Translations under genes and position numbers: made by a program
The notes under the pieces: model-generated
Databases searched by the model: none
What the model was told of the DNA's origin: nothing
The model's input: only the letters and a program-made list of their open reading frames with translations
Assembly (NCBI RefSeq): GCF_964340395.1
Contig: NC_135569.1
Coordinates: 339,501 to 403,500, forward strand
Length of the DNA: 64,000 bases
Source of the DNA: Glandiceps talaboti
Taxonomy: Eukaryota > Hemichordata > Enteropneusta > Spengelidae
Direction: 5' to 3'
Shown here: positions 27,940 through 36,900 of the stretch, piece by piece
Layout: each line of letters opens with the position of its first letter
Numbering within the stretch: position 1 is the first letter of the stretch

Positions 27940-30900
27940 ATGTATTTAAATACTACATGAGGTACATATGTTGAAATTTAACAAGAGTGACGTTGAAGCT
28001 CTTATCCACTTCATTCTATGGAGTTGCTCATCAGTCTGCTGGTATGGTTTGGTCACATGACTCAGTACTGGAATCATGTGACAACAAAATGGAATCTCAG
28101 ACTGACCTTGATTATAGCAGGTACCAGGAAAGTCTTCCTTTACGTAATTGTGTTGTAGGAGTACCAATCAACCAGAGACCTCAGGTTATAAATAATATAT
28201 TCATGACTAGACAAGTTTTACTGTGGAAGCATCTTAACAATGTGTTGTCTATGTTTTAACTCTACTGGTATGTTTCTCTTCTTTTTAGACGCACAAGATC
28301 CATCTATGCTCCTAGTCCAGTTTCTTCGTTCGGACCAAAAGGTCGCTTGGTGAAGGTGCCCAAGTCCCAAATCATGTAAGTAACTAATATGTTATTACAG
28401 TAATGATAACATTGTAAACTATATTATCATGTCTTTGGGTATGATTTGAACTCGCCAACCCAGCTGTATACATGTACATGTAGTCATGATGGTCAAATGG
28501 TTAGAGTGTCTGAATTGAAATCTGTAAATGGCTGGGTCAAGCCTCACTGCTACTGTTTGTTTCTGTATTGCTAAAGTCCTTGGGTAAGATTTGAAACATG
28601 ATTGTGCCTTAGTCAACCCAGCTGTATAATTGAGGACCTGGTAGGATAGAGGTTGCAATGTGAATGCTTTAATCTTATGTGCTTATAGAGACTGCAATGG
28701 ATTGTATGCTCTATAAAGAAATCGACTTTAATTAATGATGATAGAGGACCTTTGATATTGGTAGTACTTTTCTCTCAAACTTGTTTGTATATGTCCTTTT
28801 TATTTTCAATGTCAAGTAAACAAAAGTAACGAACTGAAACATTTATACAGTAGTATGGAAAATACAAAATGTATATAATAGTACTAGTCACATGAATAAA
28901 AAATTACACTATTTTTAGCTTTTGGATTAATTTGCATTGTGGTAAAAATGTGAGTAGACAAATATCACACTGGTGGAAAAAATGTTATATAATAAAATGC
29001 TGATTTATACAACATTTTGAGGTAATCCCCACCAATGCTTTTGTTTGGATGAACATAGCGGTATTTATGATAAAAGTATATAGTGTTTTCATTGTGGGCA
29101 AGAATAACACAGTACTACCAAATCAGATTGATGACAGAGTTTCAATTATTTTTATTCTGACATCTCACACATGGTTTTTGTTACGAATTACACAGACTCT
29201 GTTACCTCAGATACAATGATACATTTGATCTCACTGTAATGTGAACACAAATCAACATAACTGTCTGATGAAACATGGAAAATTTAAATACACAACAGTT
29301 TATTTGTGTTCACAGTGAGATAAAATATAACACTTACAGTAATTTATACAAGTACTATTGTATTCATAACAACAAAAACACTGTGAGATGTAAAAAAACA
29401 CCATATGTTGTTGAATTGAAACTCCATAGTCTTACTGGTTTGGTAGTTAGTCTAAAAATCCCATTTGATTTCACAAGGCATTTTAAGAAAATTATATCAA
29501 AACATATATTGATGTAGGTGTTATTAACACCCATTTGTTTTCAATACACAATGAATCTAAAGGCAACAAAGTAATTTGGAAAAAAAAACATAAATCTAAA
29601 AGCAATAATGTAATTCGAAAGCTACATCATCGTAACATGTGCGTATCTAAAAGTATGTGAAATTATATTCTGAAATGTTTATTTGAATTTCAGGCACGTT
29701 ACAGACCCAGCAGGACAAAAGTTAACTTGGGAAAAAGATCCACTGTCTGTTCTAGTGATTAAAAAACTATATGATGACCAAATACTAGAGCATTTCAAAA
29801 ACCTGGCAACATGGCTGTGTAAGGTAAGATGTATGTTAGTGGCTGAGTAGTTAACTTGTGTGCCTCTAACCACTAAAGTCGGGATTCAAACCTTCAAAAC
29901 CTGGCAACATGGCTGTGTAAGGTAAGATGTATGTTAGTGGCTGAGCAGTTAACTTGTGTGCCTCTAACCACTAAAGTCTAGGTTCAAACCTTCAAAACCT
30001 GGCAACATGGCTGTGTAAGGTAAGATATATGGTAGTGGCTGAGTAGTTAACTTGCGTGCCTCTAACCACTAAAGTCGGGGTTCAAACCTTCAAAACCTGG
30101 CAACATGGCTGTGTAAGGTAAGATGTATGTTAGTGGTTGAGGAAGTATACAGGGCCGTTGTGTCGTTCTGATCCGAGCCAGGGGTAATAATTGTAAAGAA
30201 CTTTGAGCACTGTGTGAGAAAACAATATATAAGAACCCAACATTATTATTTAAATTTGATTTTGAGTAATACCATATATATTATTGTTATTATTATTATT
30301 ATTTCTGTATCAATATATTTGTCGACAAAATACTGGGACATTATATGTATTTAGTTTATTTTATGCAACTTAGGAGAATGGTTGTTCAAGGACTTTGAAT
30401 TCATAGTTACAGATGAAATTTTTTAATTTGTTTGTTGTGTTTCTACTTTCATGAAAGATAATAATCTGTTAGCTTCTGTTTTACACACTAGGAGAAAAAG
30501 ATGATAGTGTATGTTGAGACTTCAGTGCTAAATGACCCAGGAATTATACAAGATACAAACTTTGCTGAAGTAAAAGGCAAACTTAATTCTTTCAGGGAAG
30601 GTATGTAGTTATTTACATTTATTGATCTCTGACCTTGAGTTTCTGAGGCCAGATTCACCCAGGGTACATCAGTAGTAATGTACTAACCTCCTTATACAGT
30701 AAATGGGTTTCCAATTTCACAATTTAGTGAGACATGGATGTGCCACCATCTCGTTTATATATAACCAATCAGAAATGAAATATGGCCACCACAGATGGCA
30801 GCAATGCTTACCAACTTCCAATATCTCTGGCCACCACAGATGGAAGCAATGCCAACCAATTTCCAATATCTCAGGCCACCATAGATGGCAGCAATGCTTA

Positions 30901-33900
30901 CCAACTTCTAATATCTCTGGCCACCACAGATGGCAGCAATGCTTACCAACTTCCAATATCTCAGGCCACCACAGATGGCAGCAATGCCAACCAACTTCCA
31001 ATATCTCTGGCCACCATAGATGGCAGCAATGCTTACCAACTTCCAATATCTCTGGCCACCAGAGATGGCAGCAATGCCAACCAACTTCCAATATCTCTGG
31101 CCACCACAGATGGCAGCAATGCCTACCAACTTCCAATATCTCTGGCCACCACAGATGGCAGCAATGCCTACCAACTTCCAATATCTCAGGCCACCACTGA
31201 TGGCAGCAATGCCTACCAACTTCCAATATCTCTGCTATTTTATGCTCCTATTAAACCTAGATTATTCACAATTAATGATGCAGAAACATATTTTTATTAT
31301 CTGTAGGTGACGATTTATCAGAAAAAGTTGATTTCATTATCTGTCTAGGAGGAGACGGTACATTATTGTATGCATCTTCATTATTCCAAGAGGTAAGAAT
31401 GTGACAGATTTAAGTGTTTTATATCTGTTGTATTCATGTACAAAAATAAACTGGTTGGTATGGCTTAATGTCAGAGTTACTTCATCTCACTTAAGAAATA
31501 ACAATTTTAGTTCATACAAGAAACAGTTAAAATGTGATGAAATTATTTGAACCTTTATCACCTACTAGAAATATGAAATATTACTGAGAAGTAAAAAAAC
31601 AAAAAAATTTAAAATGTAAATTGTACCAAAATGAAATAATTCCACTGATATAAAAAAAAAAACACACAAAAGACTAATTGTGGTTACCATTGAGCACACA
31701 GATTGGATGGGGAGTTGTTAGAGTTTAGGTACTGATGGCCAGCAATTAACACTCTAATGATGGGAATTGTCCTTTAGAAAACTAGAAGCCTTTAGTACAA
31801 ACTGTTTCAAGTTAACATCAGCAGCTCTGTTTGATACCACCATGCAGAAACAAATAAGAAACTGTGTATTCTACACTGAAATAGCAAGATCACAATTACT
31901 TGTTACATTATGAACCAAACCACTTAAAAATACTGCAACTAGATGCAGTCATGTGGGCGTCAATGTTTAATGCTTGCATTTGATGTTTGCGTGCTTGGTA
32001 GCATTTCAGTTCATTTCAAATTTCACAAGAAACTTCATTCAATCGTGCTATCTTAAAATGTAGCATGTGCAATTTCTTAGTGGTTTCTGCATGGTTGTAT
32101 CAAACAGAGCCAGTGAACAGTAACTTCAAATAGGCTGTAAATTGAATCTGTATTGTCACCATGTACACTAATTTCTGTCAATCTCTGGAAAATACCAGGC
32201 AAGTAATAATTCATAGCCCATGAATTTGTTCATATTGTGTTGAATTTGAATTGAATACTTTAAACTCTCACTCTGTGTTTAACAGGGCAGTGTACCTCCA
32301 GTCATGGCATTCCATCTCGGATCATTAGGATTTCTGACACCATTTGATTTTAGTGAATTTAAAGAATCAATAACTCAAGTTCTTCAAGGTAAGTCTCATA
32401 AGGAATGCATCTATTAAAGATGAAATAACCCTCATTTATATCAGCAGCTATACTGGGTATATGATAATAGTTATTGTTGCATACATGCTATTACTGTACC
32501 TGCAGTGCCATACTGGGTATATGATAATAGTTATTGTTACATACATGCTATTACCTGCAGTGCCATACTGGGTATATGATAATAGTTATTGTTACATACA
32601 TGCTATTACCTGCATTGCCATACTGGGTATATGATAATAGTTATTGTTACATACATGCTATTACCTGCATTGCCATACTGGGTATATGATAATAGTTATT
32701 GTTGCATACATGCTATTACCTGCAGTGCCATACTGGGTATATGATAATAGTTATTGTTACATACATGCTATTACCTGCATTGCCATACTGGGTATATGAT
32801 AATAGTTATTGTTACATACATGCTATTACCTGCAGTGCCATACTGGGTATATGATAATAGTTATTGTTACATACATGCTATTACCTGCAGTGCCATACTG
32901 GGTATATGATAATAGTTATTGTTACATACATGCTATTACCTGCAGTGCCATACTGGGTATATGATAATAGTTATTGTTACATACATGCTATTACCTGCAG
33001 TGCCATACTGGGTATATGATAATAGTTATTGTTACATACATGCTATTACCTGCAGTGCCATACTGGGTATATGATAATAGTTATTGTTACATACATGCTA
33101 TTACCTGCAGTGCCATACTGGGTATATGATAATAGTTATTGTTACATACATGCTATTACCTGCAGTGCCATACTGGGTATATGATAATAGTTATTGTTAC
33201 ATACATGCTATTACCTGCAGTGCCATACTGGGTATATGATAATAGTTATTGTTACATACATGCTATTACCTGCAGTGCCATACTGGGTATATGATAATAG
33301 TTATTGTTACATACATGCTATTACCTGCAGTGCCATACTGGGTATATGATAATAGTTATTGTTACATACATGCTATTACCTGCAGTGCCATACTGGGTAT
33401 ATGATAATAGTTATTGTTGCATACATGCTATTACCTGCAGTGCCATACTGGGTATATGATAATAGTTATTGTTACATACATGCTATTACCTGCAGTGCCA
33501 TACTGGGTATATGATAATATTTATTGTTACATACATGCTATTACCTGCAGTGCCATATTGAAGATACCATTTCATCCCATTTTGTGAAAAGCATGCGGGA
33601 AGTTCATATACATGAAACCATATAAACAGAGGTGGATTTTTACAAAGCTTGTCCTTTTCATATGTACTGGTAATATTAATAGAACCCTCTTACAGAAAAC
33701 CCCATGACACACATATGAGTGACTCTTTGAATAATTTTCTCATCAGGAGAAGTACCAATCACTCTGAGGAGTCGGTTAAAATGTATGGTAATGAAAGATG
33801 AGGTCAGTAGCTCACCAGATGAATCTGATGACAATGACAGTGGAGTTTCTATCACATCTAGGAAAGATAGTTCCAATAATTCAGCATTTACAGTCTGTGA

Positions 33901-36900
33901 AAGACAGGCAAGTAGATTTCCTTTTCTTTTGATTTATGACCCAAAGAGTGGCAATGATAATGATTTGACCCAAAGAGTGGCAATGATAATGATTTGACCC
34001 AAAGAGTGGCAATGATAATGATTTGACCCAAAGAGTGGCAATGATAATGATTTCACCCAAAGAGTGGCAATGATAATGATTTGACCCAAAGAGTGGCAAT
34101 GATAATGATTTCACCCAAAGAGTGGCAATGATAATGATTTGACCCAAAGAGTGGCAATGATAATGATTTTTAGATTTATATTATCACTTCCAATGTTATT
34201 CTAACTATACAGTGATTAGTCATCAAGAGGTCCAGTCCATTTTAGAACTTATTGTGTGTGATGACTAGCTTAGAACTCTTAAGCATCAAATACTTTCCTG
34301 CAAAAAGAATGTCAAATGTGAAATTTTTTTGTTATATTTCAACATTATTTTAGACAGGAATAATAGAAATAATACTTATTTGTGAATTGATGATAGAAAT
34401 TATATTACCTGCCTGCAAAAGTTGTTTGACAAAAATTCTTGTTATTCTGTAAATTCTTGACACATTAATGTTATTTTAGACTGGAATCATACACATAATA
34501 CTTTCATGTGAATTGATGATAAAATTGTGTTACCTTCTCACCAAATTTTTTTGGACAAAAAATTCTTGTTTATGTTTAAATTTTTGTCACATCTCAACTT
34601 TATTTTGAAGTGGAATTGTAGAAATAACAGTCATTCCAAAATTGCTAGCAATATTTTGTATTTGAAAGTTGTCATATTTAGTGAAAACTTAGTTCAGTAA
34701 ATCGTTGTTTTGTGTACATACATCAATAACTGAAGATGATAAAATAGTCATACCAACATCGCCCTCAGTGCCCAGCTCAATCAAGTGATTTGTGCAGTGT
34801 GCTCATTTACAGGTCTTAAACGAGGTTGTTATTGACAGAGGACCAGCTCCGTATATCTCAAATTTAGATTTGTATTTAGATGGAAGACACATTACATCAG
34901 TACAGGGTGATGGTGAGTTGATGACAGGTTCTAGAAAATAACAATAAAAAAGTAGTAGTGACAATAGCCCATTGTAGTACCCTGACAAAGCTGATATGTC
35001 AGCAAACATTTGGGACTCGCTTCCAAAAAATGCTTTGACTCTGTGAGTAGACATCTTCATTACTAAATTTAAAAAGTGATTGTTGATTTGTGGGTACTAA
35101 CTAAATTGGAATGTAAGAAATAATGAGAATCAACTGAATGTAGAGTATTTTTGGTAATACAGCATCCTGCTCTTGGAGGATCATAGCTCTGGAAACATAA
35201 ACTTTGTTCACTGTGACACATCTTCCATTCAACTCCTTTATATTTCCTCCCTATCTTTGGCCCCAACACTGTGCATCAATTTTCTGTGCACAGATTTTCC
35301 GCCAACAACCTTTCTAATGACTATAAAAAAACATTTATAGTCATTAGCAAGGTTGTGGGTGGAAAATCTGTGCACAGGAAATCGATTGACAGTGTTGGGA
35401 TTCTAGATAGGGAGGAACTATAAAGGAGTTGAAATGAAGATATGTTGTAGTGAACGAAGCACGTTTCCAGAGCTACCAGTATGAGGATCATGACAACTTC
35501 TTTGATCAGCAAGCTACATGTAATCTCAGGCTCTGTAACTGTCTGTCATTTTGAATGTTGTAAATTATGACCATTTATTTCTACCCATAGTTGAATCACT
35601 TGCTTAGATACAGCCATCATAAATATGATGTGTAACTGAAAAATATCATCAATATTTTTTGACCTGAATATCATCCAAGTTGAAAATAATAACGTGTACA
35701 TTTCACAATGTTTCAAATAACCAAACATCACACAAGTGATCAGGAGCAAGATATTGTTTGAAAATAACAAGCCAATTGGAAGAGCAAATAAACTTATGCA
35801 AGTGATTTGTGCATGGAGATTCATTGAAACAATATTTTGATTTGAAATTTTGATTTTTGATGAGAAATGTCAAAAAATACCTTCAATCAGATTTAATTAT
35901 CTCCCATGTTATTGCCTTCTACTATGCAAATTACATTCTTAAACATAGACTTTCATACTTGCACAGAGAATGATGTTACATTAACTATCATACCTCCCTC
36001 TGTGTATAGGCTTGATAATCTCAACACCAACGGGTAGTACAGCATATGCAGCAGCAGCAGGAGCTGCTATGTGTCATCCCAATGTTCCTGCAATTCTTAT
36101 CACTCCAATTTGTCCACACTCCTTATCATTTCGACCAATAGTAGTGCCAGCCGGTGTTGAACTCAAGGTATGTTTTATAAAGTATGTGGGGAGAGGGGGT
36201 CTAGGAAAGGGGAGAGCAAGCAAGTAAGTATGGTATGGTGTATATCTAAATCAGTTATAATGGTATTTAGTTTGAGAACTTGAAAAAGGCAGTTTTAGAG
36301 GAAATACTCATGAGTGCTCAGCAATCCTGCTATCTTAATAATGATAATAATGGTTTATTTTACAATACTGGCGTGACCCAAATGACAGAGTTGAAATAAA
36401 ACAAGAACACCACCACTCATTCTTGTAAGACTGTAGACAACCAGACTAATGAGAGATAACATAGATATGATAGTTTTACTGTACTTAGATACACGTTGTG
36501 TAGAGTGTGTGTATATTGATGTAAATGTCGTAAATTGAGCAGCCATTTCCAACAAGTGTATATCCTTGACATTGTTGTAGAGGTTATGGTACAGATGTAC
36601 TATTTCTGATAACTTTACATCTGTTTAGTCATTGTAGAGGTTATGGTACACATGTACTATTTCTGATAATTTTATATCTGTTTTGTGGTTGTTTAGGTTA
36701 TGGTACCTACTGACTCACGTAGTACTGCCTGGGCATCCTTTGATGGTAGGAATAGACAGGAAATACATCAGGGTTGGCGGTAAGTTAAGAGACATAGTGA
36801 CTACAGATTGGTTGTCAGGTTTGGCTGTAAGTTGACAAGACATAGTTACTACAAAATGATTGTCACCTTTAATATATCATAGAATATTTTGAGAATAATA

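Larger units (their letters stand above)
9954..28288 (+). other. NADK: NADK intron 1 (18.3 kb)
   Basis: This very long intron contains candidate alternative first exons at 14007-14137 and 28044-28120, dispersed repeats, several minisatellites (75, 62, 27 and 24 bp), microsatellites and short hairpin elements. From about 10.0 to 13.9 kb and 16 to 20.8 kb nothing else was recognised beyond AT-rich DNA and diverged repeats. The words gatgtactt and aacatatcctgttttt recur at 10.9, 11.5 and 11.6 kb. Confidence 0.8.

Noticed and set aside
30703-31306. Long open frames on both strands over the 45-bp repeat
   Set aside because: They encode only the tandem repeat, exist because the period is 15 codons, and sit between NADK exons 4 and 5.
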